A DNA stretch of 64,000 nt from JAHBNG01 sp039028975. Its GTDB lineage: Bacteria; Chloroflexota; Anaerolineae; Caldilineales; Caldilineaceae. The number at the start of each line of letters is the position of its first letter. The stretch's first letter is position 1. Below, in pieces: positions 9,159 through 18,272 of this stretch. The notes beneath the pieces were generated by a model. It saw nothing but the letters and a program-made list of their open reading frames with translations, did not search any database and was not told the origin of the DNA. The position numbers and the translations under genes were made by a program. Where the stretch lies: the NCBI GenBank assembly GCA_039028975.1, contig JBCCHB010000001.1, positions 124,001-188,000 on the forward strand, in the 5' to 3' direction.

Positions 9159-10055
9159 CTAGCTATTCCGATATGCTGCAACGCTATCAGCTAGTCGTTG
9201 CAGCACAGTCTCGTTGTAAGGAGCACAATGGAACATCATGTGCGATACCCCTAGCTCTTCATACCCCTTCATTGCCTGCGCTAGTTCATTCACCGAACCA
9301 GTCAGATACTTTTCCATAAACCTGGGCGGCTCTCCCAGTTCTGGATAGGCCAACGACAGCATGACCGTGGTCTCCAGCGTCTTGGGGTCACGGCCAACCT
9401 CATCGCATGCAGCATGTAGCTTGGAGAGAGGTTCCTTGAATGACTCTGGCTCGTCGAGATAACCTGTGTTCCACATATCTGCGTATTGGGCTGTCAAACG
9501 CAGCATACGTGGCCCAAAACTGGCGATCATCAGGGGCGGTCCATTCTCGCGTGGACCACGTGGCGTAATCTCACATTCTCGCGCCTGGTAATAGGTTCCG
9601 TCAAAATCAACCTGCCCATTCTTCAGCAATGGATTGATGATCTGAAGCGCTTCTTCAAAACGCCCCACCCGATGATCGAATGGAAGGCCAAAGGCATCAT
9701 ATTCTGGTTTATTCCAGCCTGCGCCGATGCCGAGAATAAATCTACCGTTGCAGACCTCGTCAAGTGTGACCGCCATCTTGGCCAAAATAGCCGGATTGCG
9801 AAATGAATTGCAGAGTACAAGCGTCCCCAATTCTACTCGATTAGTGGCTTCGGCCAATGCCGACAGCATCGTCCAGCACTCCCAAATGCCAAGCGTCGGT
9901 CCGTCCTTAGGTCTATAAAGCAGGTGATCATAGAGCCAGATCGAATCAAAGCCCGCGTCCTCAGCCCGCAGTGCCATATCGCGAATCTCATCATACTGTG
10001 GGGCATGTCCGAGATCCTGATCCTCGGCGAGAAGGACAACAAACCCAATTTTCAT
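9159..10055 (-). CDS. LLM-class (F420/flavin-dependent) oxidoreductase
   Basis: A 298-residue luciferase-like TIM-barrel oxidoreductase, most like the F420-dependent or FMN-dependent LLM group. Visible hallmarks are KIGFVVLLAE at the first strand, the DHLLYRPKDGPTLGIWECW region, and GRFILGIGAGWNKPEYDAFG, which binds cofactor phosphate. The frame can be extended to a GTG at 10076, but AGGGGG lies 6 nt before the ATG at 10055, so I chose that start. It is co-directional with enolase-superfamily enzyme 1, which starts 17 bp after its stop. Whether it acts as a monooxygenase or a dehydrogenase is open. Confidence 0.88.
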   Translation of the reverse strand: MKIGFVVLLAEDQDLGHAPQYDEIRDMALRAEDAGFDSIWLYDHLLYRPKDGPTLGIWECWTMLSALAEATNRVELGTLVLCNSFRNPAILAKMAVTLDEVCNGRFILGIGAGWNKPEYDAFGLPFDHRVGRFEEALQIINPLLKNGQVDFDGTYYQARECEITPRGPRENGPPLMIASFGPRMLRLTAQYADMWNTGYLDEPESFKEPLSKLHAACDEVGRDPKTLETTVMLSLAYPELGEPPRFMEKYLTGSVNELAQAMKGYEELGVSHMMFHCAPYNETVLQRLADSVAAYRNS

Positions 10056-10251
10056 CTTGTACCCCCTGTTGGGCACGAGTTTTTACTGCACTTGGACATC
10101 AATGAAAACTCAACCGCTCAACGGAATCCAATAGGAACCGCGATGTTCACGAAATGGGCGTTTCGCCAACGCAAATAAACGCGGATATTTTTCAATTGTG
10201 TTTGACTGCGAAGCAGCTTCATCTGTAGAAGAGTCAAAGTGAACCGAGATT

Positions 10252-11160
10252 CTATGAACCATGTTCCGCATCAGTGTTGGTTTTGGCCTCGATATATTCC
10301 AATAAGCGTCCATCGAGCCAATCGGTCTGCCCCAGCCGCTTGGAAAAGTTCTCCATGCGCCCTAGCGTCTGTAGGGCCTGCTGCGTGGCTTCGTCCAATT
10401 GCCCATGCGGTTCGCCGGAATAGTACCCCAATCCAATCAACGCTTGCTGATAGCGCTTCACAGTTGCATCATCAGGTTTCATGCGCTCGTCTCGGGCGGT
10501 AGGCAGATAGATCAATTCATACAGATCCAGCAGGCGCTTCAGTTCGTCAAACGGATTTGCATGATCGTCAACGCGTAGGTCGATGACTGGCTCGGTAAAT
10601 ACATCATACGACTCTTTGAATGGCGGGCGAACAATGTAGAGTGCAGCGGCTTGGCGTCCCCGGAAGTCACCAGCGACTGCATCACCGATCGCCAATGCAT
10701 CGACCAGCCGTCGTGCCAGATTCCCTTCGGCATTGGCGAAATGTTCTACCATCGCTTCGCATCCCTCACCGCCCAAAAGCATATTGCCTTGTGCTGCACA
10801 GTGTGTGCCAGGGACACCGCCCGTCCAAGAGCCACACCCTTCGCCAGTATAAGTCTCTACATTTCCCTGCAAGTCAATGACGGCCATCTGGCGCAGATGA
10901 GGATAGGGATCCTGTGCCATTAACTCTTTGACTACGTCAGCCGCTGTCAACCCTTGTTTTAGCAACGTCAGGCCTTTTGGACCGTTGTCCGCATTGAGAT
11001 AGGCCTGCAATACAATTACACCGGCATCTGGTGCGCCCCAGCAAGTGCGCGCACCCACCGCCAAAAAGCGAGAGGCAATTGCAATGCCCCAAGCAGAAGC
11101 CGTCGGGTCGTATCCGACAATGGAAAAGGTAGAGACCAACGGTCCTGCCCGGTGTTGCAT
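10252..11160 (-). CDS. DUF1028 Ntn-hydrolase-like protein with putative peptidoglycan-binding tail
   Basis: A 302-residue protein. Residues about 8-215 are the DUF1028 fold, with STFSIVGYDPTASAWGIAIA at the start, the region where the N-terminal-nucleophile superfamily has its catalytic Thr/Ser, and GCGSWTGGVPGTHCAAQGNM further on. Residues about 220-300 resemble the short putative peptidoglycan-binding domain often attached to DUF1028 (RYQQALIGLGYYSGEPHGQL). GGAG lies 5 nt before the ATG. The family is biochemically uncharacterised as far as I know; in this neighbourhood an amide or peptide hydrolase role is plausible. Confidence 0.85.
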   Translation of the reverse strand: MQHRAGPLVSTFSIVGYDPTASAWGIAIASRFLAVGARTCWGAPDAGVIVLQAYLNADNGPKGLTLLKQGLTAADVVKELMAQDPYPHLRQMAVIDLQGNVETYTGEGCGSWTGGVPGTHCAAQGNMLLGGEGCEAMVEHFANAEGNLARRLVDALAIGDAVAGDFRGRQAAALYIVRPPFKESYDVFTEPVIDLRVDDHANPFDELKRLLDLYELIYLPTARDERMKPDDATVKRYQQALIGLGYYSGEPHGQLDEATQQALQTLGRMENFSKRLGQTDWLDGRLLEYIEAKTNTDAEHGS

Positions 11161-11403
11161 CGTGACTCCAATTGCATAGCCACATCATTTAAACGTGACC
11201 ATTTAGACTTTAACGCCTTCCGCATCAGCCGCGCCCGACGTAACCTCGACTGATGGCTAGATGCGACCCCCCACATTACCTGAAATTCTGCATATGGTCA
11301 TTATCGAACCAATTTTGCCTAAAATTAACGCCGAGACAAGACTCACCCCGCTAGAGAATGATATTTGGGCGTCGGCTACATGCGGCTATTAAGGGTGGTA
11401 CTG

Positions 11404-12300
11404 TTAAGAAAGCAATCCCGTTTCTTGCATTTTCTCTCTTACTTGCTGATAGTCAGGCATTGCTTCATAGACTGATTGTAGCTCATCAAAATGCCGATCC
11501 GCATCAATGGTTAGTTTGGCGATACGGTCAATAAGGCTTCTATCGGCCTCTGTCAGATCAGCCTCCGGCTTTGTAAGCAAGTGATGGCTCCAAACATCCC
11601 ATCCCAATAATTCAACCTTGTTCAGTCGTTCCAGTTCCTGAACAACGCAAGAGCGAAGAGCCAGCCAACCGTTATGGTTTCTGCTTTCACCAAAATCAAG
11701 GGGATCCATTTCACCATTCCGACTCTTCTGCCAAACAGAACCACCTAGATAAAAATCCCGGTCATAAACCATATCTAGTGCGTCAAACTTGATCCGATCA
11801 TTCGCTTGACGGGTGATGTCGTCAATCTGCGGATCAATCAAAACCCACCGTTCCTGTGTGACATCCCAGTATTCAGGGATATAGTGATCACCAATCAAAT
11901 AGTGATCATTAATCAAAAAGCCAGGTAAATAGGGCGCAAACCCTGTGCGAATTCGCGCCGGGATGCCCTGATGCCGAACCATTGAAGCAAACAGTAAAGC
12001 AAAATCGCGACAGGTACCCGTCACCCGTTCGGCGGGTGGACGTGCTGTTGTTAGCGGGGCCGAATTCATCGCCAAGAGTTTCGCCAATCGTTCCGGAATG
12101 GTGCGCAGATTAAATTCTCGTTCTCTTTCATCGGTGAGTGTCAGACCATGAAGGGGCAACGTCTGATCGTGCATCATCAACCCCTGAATCACATGGGTCA
12201 AACTGGAAATATCTCTTGGTAAGTCATCGTAAAGTTCAGCATATTTACCGGGCACACTCATTACGCTTTGAGAAGTGTAGTACGACAAATGGTTATCCAT
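11404..12300 (-). CDS. transglutaminase-like (papain-fold) protein
   Basis: A 298-residue cytoplasmic protein with a transglutaminase-like core. The candidate triad is the cysteine in GTCRDFALLFASMVRHQG, the histidine in NDHYLIGDHYIPEYWD and the aspartate in LIDPQIDD. It lacks a signal peptide. Bacterial members of this fold usually act as cysteine proteases or amidases rather than crosslinkers. Upstream, within 160 bp, are a structured hairpin (12334-12391) and a promoter-overlapping palindrome (12445-12459), so regulation is likely. It may lead the minus-strand block. Confidence 0.82.
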   Translation of the reverse strand: MDNHLSYYTSQSVMSVPGKYAELYDDLPRDISSLTHVIQGLMMHDQTLPLHGLTLTDEREREFNLRTIPERLAKLLAMNSAPLTTARPPAERVTGTCRDFALLFASMVRHQGIPARIRTGFAPYLPGFLINDHYLIGDHYIPEYWDVTQERWVLIDPQIDDITRQANDRIKFDALDMVYDRDFYLGGSVWQKSRNGEMDPLDFGESRNHNGWLALRSCVVQELERLNKVELLGWDVWSHHLLTKPEADLTEADRSLIDRIAKLTIDADRHFDELQSVYEAMPDYQQVREKMQETGLLS

Positions 12301-12333
12301 AGTCAGAGCTTACCTTTCATATGAGTATACTCA

Positions 12334-12392
12334 CCCAGATAAGTTTTGTCCCGTCTCAGCTTCGGGAGACGTGGTACGAAACTTATCTGGGG
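12334..12392 (+). ncRNA. 57-nt covarying hairpin, copy A
   Basis: The arms are 12334-12349 (CCCAGATAAGTTTTGT) and 12376-12391 (ACGAAACTTATCTGGG). They pair over 16 positions if one U-G wobble is allowed. The 26-nt centre (12350-12375) contains an inner stem GTCTC/GAGAC and the conserved flanks CCC and TGGT. The same element with the same length is at 52687-52743. Differences between the copies are compensated in the outer stem. The wobble is pairable only when read from the plus strand, opposite to the flanking gene. A riboswitch, a small RNA or a mobile hairpin are all possible. Confidence 0.6.
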
Positions 12393-12426
12393 AACTATAC
12401 AGTGGCTGATTGCTTGATATTGCTCT

Positions 12427-12459
12427 ATTATAACCGATCATACTTGACAATCGTTGTCA
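12427..12459 (-). promoter_or_regulatory. promoter with palindromic operator candidate
   Basis: Read on the minus strand, a TATAAT box lies at 12432-12427. A perfect palindrome TGACAATCGTTGTCA occupies 12445-12459, where the -35 region would be. Transcription would run through the hairpin element into the transglutaminase-like gene at 12300. Confidence 0.45.
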
Positions 12460-12607
12460 TACAGGATTATCTATTATTCTTTCCACTTGTAGCGTTAAGC
12501 TAGATATACGAACAGCCGACGCTCGGTTCAGCGGCAAAGTGAGCGCGCTCAGCAGATGGATAATCAATGTAATCCCTGTTCATTTACGCAAGGGCTGAAT
12601 AGTAACG

Positions 12608-14254
12608 TTAGGATTCACTCTTCAGACCGTAATCAGCACGTGCACCGTCCAGTGTGATGTAGCCTAGCGCCAGATCTTGCGAAACCAGCTCTCGCTCTCG
12701 CTCCGATGCTGGACCAAACCCCGCCCCACCCGGCATCCGCAACTCAATCTCATCACCAGGCAGATACTCAATGGGCGGAAATCGGGTAACCAACTCACCG
12801 TTGATTTGGACTGTGCCAACCCTCCCCGGCTTGCCGCCATCGATACCAGGCGGTTCGCAAAACATCTTATCAGGCCGGATGCGTGCTGACATAGGGCCAT
12901 CAGCAATGCTGCGAAACTTGATGATCTGGCTGATACCGCCTCTCTGCCGACCGGCACCCGCGGAGTCAGGCAGGAATTCCTTGCAGAGCATCAAGATGGG
13001 TGCTTGAGTCTCCATAATTTCGGTTGCCGTGACTGAACTATTGTGGGGGAAGGCAATCGGCAGCAACCCATCCATATTGCGCATAGCCCCGCGTCCACCA
13101 TGGGGCAGGATAAAGACAGCGAAGGTGCCGTAGCCATCCAGAGTGCCACTCACGCTAAAAGGCCAGATAGAGCCGCTGCCTGCCTGGGCGTGTTCGCCCA
13201 AAATGGGCCAAACCGCGCCAAAGAGAACCTGATTGATGTTATTGGTTACCTTGGCCCGTGCTCGCACCGGAAAAGGAAACTCGCAGTTGAGAATGCAGCC
13301 CTTAGGTGCCGACACATGAATGGGACGGAAGAGACCAGAGTTGTTGGGAATCTGGGGCACTAACGCACATTTGAAGGGATACATCGTGCCCGAGTAGGTG
13401 ACATTGTAGACACAATTGATGGCCCCCTTGCGCGTCTGCGGCGACGTCCCTGTGTAGTCAACATAGATATCTGACCCGCGAACTTCCACAGTGGCGTGGA
13501 GGTGAACGATGTCGATGTACCCGTCAATATCCAGACCAAATTCATGCTTGCCGTCGGGCAAAGCCTCAATCCGTCTGCGCATCAGCATTTCTGAGCGAGT
13601 ATGGATCTCGGCCGAAAGCGCACGGATATCCGCCAATCCGTAGTCGTCCAAAAATTCCTGCATCCGCTGTTTGCCGATCTGGTGGGTTCCCACGATGGCG
13701 CGCAAATCACCCAGCACCATATCGGGCACCCGATTGTTGGCCCGAATGATGGAAAAAGCCAGATCGTTTTCTTCCCCCTCTTCATAAAGTTTGCAGGGGG
13801 GCATCCGCAACCCTTCGGTAAAGACGTCGTAGCATTCGATGTCTCCCCGATGACCACCCACGTCCGATACATGGGCAATCGTCCCCATAAAGGCCACAAC
13901 CTTGCCATCCCAGAAGACGGGGGTTACAACGACACAATCTGGCAAGTGACCTGCGCCTAGCCAAGCATCGTTGGTAAAGAGCACATCGCCATCTTGCAGG
14001 GACTCAAGGGGGTATCGTTCCAGCATTGAGCGGGTGGTGCGCGGCAGGATCACACAGAAATCGGGCGGGCTAAAGCTGGACTGACAGATGGAGTCGCCCT
14101 CATGGTTCAGCAAGACGCAGGCAAAGTCTCGACTCTCGCCCACGATGGTGGAGAAAGAGGTGCGCACCGTGGCATTGTCGATCTCATCCATGATACTGAT
14201 GAGCCGCTGCCATTGAATTTCCAGAGTAATTGAGTCGATCTGTGTGTCGGGCAT
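12608..14254 (-). CDS. hydantoinase B/oxoprolinase family protein (HyuB1)
   Basis: A 548-residue HyuB-type subunit, the partner of HyuA in ATP-dependent opening of hydantoins or 5-oxoproline. Family landmarks are ITLEIQWQRLISIMDE at the start, GDVLFTNDAWLGAGHLPDCV, AHVSDVGGHRGDIE, and near the C-terminus SAGAGRQRGGISQ and MPGGAGFG. It is very close to HyuB2 (21854-23494), with the same order and length, so the two arose by duplication. No hyuA lies beside it on this strand; the nearest is divergent at 15858. Its 3' end is followed by a 307-bp gap holding the hairpin and palindrome of the transglutaminase gene. Confidence 0.92.
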   Translation of the reverse strand: MPDTQIDSITLEIQWQRLISIMDEIDNATVRTSFSTIVGESRDFACVLLNHEGDSICQSSFSPPDFCVILPRTTRSMLERYPLESLQDGDVLFTNDAWLGAGHLPDCVVVTPVFWDGKVVAFMGTIAHVSDVGGHRGDIECYDVFTEGLRMPPCKLYEEGEENDLAFSIIRANNRVPDMVLGDLRAIVGTHQIGKQRMQEFLDDYGLADIRALSAEIHTRSEMLMRRRIEALPDGKHEFGLDIDGYIDIVHLHATVEVRGSDIYVDYTGTSPQTRKGAINCVYNVTYSGTMYPFKCALVPQIPNNSGLFRPIHVSAPKGCILNCEFPFPVRARAKVTNNINQVLFGAVWPILGEHAQAGSGSIWPFSVSGTLDGYGTFAVFILPHGGRGAMRNMDGLLPIAFPHNSSVTATEIMETQAPILMLCKEFLPDSAGAGRQRGGISQIIKFRSIADGPMSARIRPDKMFCEPPGIDGGKPGRVGTVQINGELVTRFPPIEYLPGDEIELRMPGGAGFGPASERERELVSQDLALGYITLDGARADYGLKSES

Positions 14255-14290
14255 TATCTTTATAGAAAAATTGTTAACGTTATGCGTTCA

Positions 14291-14383
14291 GAAACTGGGT
14301 TTTTCGGCTACATAACGTATTCCGAGCATAAATAGACCTAAATTTGTCCAATAAACTGTTGAACCCATGAAAAACCCAATTTC
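14291..14383. repeat. inverted repeat GAAACTGGGTTTTTC / GAAAAACCCAATTTC
   Basis: The arms at 14291-14305 and 14369-14383 are 14/15 complementary and enclose 63 bp, between hyuB1 and enolase-superfamily enzyme 2. Similar GGGTTT-type inverted sequences are common dispersed repeats in Chloroflexota and cyanobacteria (from memory). A terminator or regulatory role is possible but unproven. Confidence 0.6.
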
Positions 14384-14409
14384 TTTTGTCCAGGGCGGAC
14401 TTGTACCTT

Positions 14410-15498
14410 TTACAAGTCAATACGGTAATGATTAATCTTATCCCAATCCAGCTCTACGCCCAGTCCTGGTCCGTCTGGCACACGCAATTTTAGTCCTTCT
14501 GGCTCAAAGTGGGTGCCAAGAATCGTGTCGGTCATGGGCGTTGCTGGGGAAGGCCAAGTAACACAGGGAAGTGCTGCGGCCAAGTGAGCCGCGGCGACGC
14601 CGATCAGATCGTAGTAGATCGCAATAGATAAAACGTATCCAGCAGCCTCAAAGATCATACCGATCTGGTGAACGTTGGTTAAGCCGCCATGTTTGTTGAT
14701 CTTCATTAAGGCAATGCTGGCCGCTTTACGGCGCACTACCTCGATGGCATCGGCTGGCGGATAGATTGACTCGTCGGCCATGACAGGTGCAGCGAGCTTC
14801 TGAGCAATCTCCACCATATCCTCCATGCGGTCTACTGGCTGCTCAATGCAACCCAGCCCGCCAATGCGCTCCATCGCTGTTAAGGCCGGAATTGCCTGAG
14901 AGATCGTGTAGCCCGTGTTGCCATCCACCTGAATGACGGCCCGATCGCCCATCGCCTCGGCCACAGCCTGATAACGCTTGACATCGTCATGAGGGTCTAG
15001 ACCGATTTTCATCTTCAGGACCGGGTAACCATGTTCATCCAGTCGCTCCTTGGCTTCAGCCGCCATCTGCTCGGGTGTGCTCAAATTGACAAATCCCATC
15101 AGATCTAGACCATCCCGCACTTTGCCCCCCATGAGTTGATAGACCGGAACCCCAAGCGCTTTACCTTTTAGATCCCATAGCGCCATGTCGACGCCTGAAT
15201 AGGAGCACCAGTGATGAGGCAACGCGCTATGCATTTTATGATTCAGATGGGTGATATTGAGCGGATTTTCACCCTGCAGAGTGGGGGCTAGGTAGGTGCG
15301 AATATTTGCAACCATCCCTTCACCTGTCTCTCCATAGAAGGGTGCATCCACAGAAATCTGACCGATTCCTGTGATTCCTTCGTCCGTCAAAATTTCAATC
15401 AAAATGGTTTGCGCATAATCGACGCTTCCATAGGAAGTAATAAGCCGATTTGTGCGTGGTATATTGATGGCTGTGACTTTGAGATCGACGATTTTCAT
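14410..15498 (-). CDS. enolase-superfamily (mandelate racemase/muconate lactonizing) enzyme 2
   Basis: A 362-residue paralogue of the enzyme at 8038-9141, with the same cap and barrel and the same active-site set: VLKMKI (KxK), QVDGNTGYT, CIEQP, ADESIYPP and ALMKINKHGG. The barrel sequence is strongly conserved between the two, while the 20s loop (TNRLITSYGS versus AATLTTSYGS) and the C-terminal region differ, so substrate ranges may differ slightly. The frame extends to 15546, but the family N-terminus is MKIVDLK, so I use 15498; the extension runs into palindrome copy 1. The gene is divergent from hyuA1, with a shared control region of about 360 bp. Confidence 0.88.
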   Translation of the reverse strand: MKIVDLKVTAINIPRTNRLITSYGSVDYAQTILIEILTDEGITGIGQISVDAPFYGETGEGMVANIRTYLAPTLQGENPLNITHLNHKMHSALPHHWCSYSGVDMALWDLKGKALGVPVYQLMGGKVRDGLDLMGFVNLSTPEQMAAEAKERLDEHGYPVLKMKIGLDPHDDVKRYQAVAEAMGDRAVIQVDGNTGYTISQAIPALTAMERIGGLGCIEQPVDRMEDMVEIAQKLAAPVMADESIYPPADAIEVVRRKAASIALMKINKHGGLTNVHQIGMIFEAAGYVLSIAIYYDLIGVAAAHLAAALPCVTWPSPATPMTDTILGTHFEPEGLKLRVPDGPGLGVELDWDKINHYRIDL

Positions 15499-15534
15499 AA
15501 AAGTAGGTATGCTCTTTGCAAGTACAATTACACT

Positions 15535-15620
15535 CTTGACTGCCATAGATTGAGAATAAATTTGCCTCTATTCACTTAGAAAAAACAGTCGAATTTATTC
15601 TCATCTATGAGCGAGTCAAG
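15535..15620. repeat. palindrome family copy 1
   Basis: Imperfect hairpin with paired segments 15535-15541/15614-15620 (CTTGACT/AGTCAAG), 15544-15550/15603-15609 (CATAGAT/ATCTATG) and 15552-15562/15592-15602 (GAGAATAAATT/AATTTATTCTC). The loop is about 29 nt. An asymmetric internal loop (GC opposite AGCG) recurs in copy 3. It lies directly upstream of enolase-superfamily enzyme 2 in the divergent control region. Confidence 0.8.
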
Positions 15621-15693
15621 TATAAGTCAATATTGGGAAAGATACGTTGGGGGGACCAACGTGATCTGAAGGTGAATGAGATTGAATTGATGC

Positions 15694-15712
15694 CAACTGT
15701 TAACAGTTGACA
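15694..15712. promoter_or_regulatory. CAACTGTTAACAGTTG palindrome, candidate GntR operator
   Basis: A perfect 16-bp palindrome (15694-15709) lies in the divergent region between enzyme 2 and hyuA1. The 16-mer CTGTTAACAGTTGACA (15697-15712) recurs, inverted, at 41172-41187 beside the GntR-family regulator and upstream of the M14/M24 genes. The size and symmetry suit a FadR-type dimer. The motif type also occurs as a dispersed repeat in other genomes, so this is tentative. Confidence 0.4.
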
Positions 15713-15857
15713 ATTGCAAGTAAGAGTAATATCATACTTCCCAAATGGTGTCAACATCATTTCACTGTAAGTAAGGATAAATCAAGCTGTTTGGCCATTT
15801 CAAACAAACAAAACCCTACCCAACTATACACCTTGCACAACCCCTCTTTGAATCAAC

Positions 15858-17948
15858 ATGACTATACGATTTGGCTTTGATATTGGCGGTACGTTTACGG
15901 ACTTTGTCTTTATCGACACGGAAACTGGAAATATCTCCAGTTATAAAACCTTAACCACCCCCCATGCACCATCAGAAGCGGTCATGATCGGTTGGCACGA
16001 GTTGCTTAAGGAAACGTCTGCAAGCGGCGCAAGTGTTGAAACCGCCATTCATGGCACGACCCTGATCACCAATGCTCTAATCGAGCGTAAAGGAGCCAAA
16101 ACTGCTCTCATTACAACCAAGGGCTTTCGTGATATTCTGGAGATGGCCAGGGAGATGCGTTACGACATTTACGATCTTCTAATGGTCTTGCCCGAGCCAC
16201 TTGTGCCCCGCCCCCTGCGCCTCGAAGTGACCGAACGGCTAAATGGTCGCGGTGAAGTGATTGATGTGCTACAGTTAGACGATCTGGAGACATTGAAGCC
16301 CATCCTGCTTGAAAATGAGGTTCAGGCAGTTGCCCTCTGCTTCCTCCATTCCTTTACCAATCCTGTCCACGAACAGCAAGCGAGCGCATGGCTCAGCGAA
16401 CATTTACCAGAGATGAGTCTATCTCTCTCTTACCAAGTCGCTCCAGAGATTCGTGAATATGAGCGCATGTCGACCACCGTCTGCAATGCCTATGTGCAGC
16501 CACTGACCGAACGTTACATCAAGCAGTTGCAACTCGATCTCTCTGACGGCGGATTTCAGAAACATCTCTACTTGATGCTCTCCAGCGGGGGGATAACCAC
16601 AGCTGAGACTGCTGCGCAGTTTCCCGTACGACTCATCGAATCGGGACCAGCAGCTGGTGTACTCGCCGCTGTCTTCTACGGCGAGCTAACAGATGAACCC
16701 AACTTGGTCTCATTCGACATGGGCGGCACCACAGCCAAAATGTGTGTCATCAAAAACGGCCAGCCCGTGATGAGCGATGATTTTGAAGTGGCGCGGGTCC
16801 ATCGCTTCAAGCGAGGCAGTGGATTGCCGGTACGCGTCCCAACGATTGAGTTGATCGAAATCGGTGCTGGTGGTGGCAGCATTGCGCGCATCGATGAACT
16901 AGGGCTGCTCAAAGTCGGTCCTGATTCGTCTGGTGCCGATCCTGGACCTGCCTGCTACGGTGGCGGCGGTACCCAACCTACAGTGACCGATGCGGATCTG
17001 CTGCTAGGCTATCTCAATCCCGACTATTTTCTCGGCGGGCGTATGTCTCTAGATCGAGAGGCCGCAGAAGAGGCCGTACGGACCGCCATTGGCGAGCCGC
17101 TCAATCGCTCCGTGACCGAAGCAGCTTATGGCATCTATCAAGTCGTCAACGAGAACATGATCTCTGCCACCCGCGTCCATGTGGCAGAGCGGGGCGCCGA
17201 CCCACGTAACTTGATGCTCATTGCCTTTGGTGGTGCTGGACCAGTGCATGCCCATCAAATTGCGCGTGCGCTGAAGATGCGGGGATACATCTGTCCGGCC
17301 AGTGCAGGGGTTGCCTCGGCGTTGGGCTTTCTCACTGCGCCAGCGTCGTTTGAGTTTGCCCGCACCTTTATCGCAAATGTTACGCAAGAGAAGCTGGCTG
17401 AACTGGATGAGATCTACACAGAGCTCAAGCAAGAAGGGCAAGAGAAGCTGGCCGAGGCGGGTGTCGCCCAAGAACAGATGGCCTTTCATCTAAAGGCCGA
17501 TTTGCGGCACGTGGGGCAAGGTCACGAAATCGTGGTGGAATTACCGTATACATCTCTGATAGGTGTGGATTTAGAAAGCGAGCTTCGACCACTCTTCTAT
17601 GAACAGTATGAAGAAATCTATGGTTACGCCCACCGCCATCTTGGTCTAGAGATTACAACATGTCGTCTCACGGCAAGTGGCCCTCGGCCGAACATTACAC
17701 TGAAGAAGGCCCCACTTGCTGAGGATGGAGCAACCGCTGACTCGGCCCGCAAGGCATCGCGTCCAGTCTACTTTGCGGAGGAAGGGGGCTTTGTTGATGC
17801 GCCAATTTACGATCGATATGCTCTGGCCGCTGGCATGACTTTTGCCGGTCCAGCCATTGTCGAAGAGCAAGATTCGACGGCCGTGATTGGTCCTGGTGCC
17901 GCGGTGTTGGTTGATTCGTATGCGAATTTGGTGGTTACGTTGGAGTAG
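15858..17948 (+). CDS. hydantoinase A/oxoprolinase family protein (HyuA1)
   Basis: A 696-residue HyuA-type ATPase subunit. The N-terminal domain opens with FGFDIGGTFTDFVFID, the first phosphate-binding loop. A second, SFDMGGTTAKMC, follows near residue 290, then the GGGSIA and ADPGPACYG motifs. The actin-like ATPase fold is expected. With HyuB it would activate and open a cyclic amide such as 5-oxoproline or an N-substituted hydantoin; substrate unknown. The N-terminus aligns with HyuA2 at 19590. No strong Shine-Dalgarno precedes the ATG. It ends 325 bp before the PepSY-like gene, with palindrome copy 2 between. Confidence 0.93.
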   Translation: MTIRFGFDIGGTFTDFVFIDTETGNISSYKTLTTPHAPSEAVMIGWHELLKETSASGASVETAIHGTTLITNALIERKGAKTALITTKGFRDILEMAREMRYDIYDLLMVLPEPLVPRPLRLEVTERLNGRGEVIDVLQLDDLETLKPILLENEVQAVALCFLHSFTNPVHEQQASAWLSEHLPEMSLSLSYQVAPEIREYERMSTTVCNAYVQPLTERYIKQLQLDLSDGGFQKHLYLMLSSGGITTAETAAQFPVRLIESGPAAGVLAAVFYGELTDEPNLVSFDMGGTTAKMCVIKNGQPVMSDDFEVARVHRFKRGSGLPVRVPTIELIEIGAGGGSIARIDELGLLKVGPDSSGADPGPACYGGGGTQPTVTDADLLLGYLNPDYFLGGRMSLDREAAEEAVRTAIGEPLNRSVTEAAYGIYQVVNENMISATRVHVAERGADPRNLMLIAFGGAGPVHAHQIARALKMRGYICPASAGVASALGFLTAPASFEFARTFIANVTQEKLAELDEIYTELKQEGQEKLAEAGVAQEQMAFHLKADLRHVGQGHEIVVELPYTSLIGVDLESELRPLFYEQYEEIYGYAHRHLGLEITTCRLTASGPRPNITLKKAPLAEDGATADSARKASRPVYFAEEGGFVDAPIYDRYALAAGMTFAGPAIVEEQDSTAVIGPGAAVLVDSYANLVVTLE

Positions 17949-18036
17949 GATACCAAACGGCCATGCAACTTTTTCTGGTTCATTTTCGAGCAATTCACCA
18001 AACGGTAAGGACAACCCAGCTTATAACAAATATACT

Positions 18037-18121
18037 CTTGACTGCCATATGTGGGAATAGATTTAGCCATCTCCAGCCGAGAAAAACAGTCGAATTTGTT
18101 CTCATCTGTGAGCGATTCAAG
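18037..18121. repeat. palindrome family copy 2
   Basis: The same layout as copy 1 and in the same orientation: CTTGACTGCCATA at the left, AAAAACAGTCGAATT in the loop-side right half, TGAGCGATTCAAG at the right. The inner stem has mismatches, so this copy is more decayed. It lies between hyuA1 and the PepSY-like gene. Confidence 0.75.
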
Positions 18122-18272
18122 TATAAATGAATCCAATCTTGAACTACGAAGCGATTCAAAACGAGACTCGCTATGTCTTGCCTACATTAACTGGTTTTTG
18201 TTATCCTAGTTATGGTGGACGTGGTAATTCCGGCACAGTATGAAGAATCGAGATGTTTGGAGGAATAAGACG

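Noticed and set aside
15499..15546. Longer N-terminus for enolase-superfamily enzyme 2
   Set aside because: It runs into palindrome copy 1 and does not align with the paralogue, which starts at the conserved MKI.
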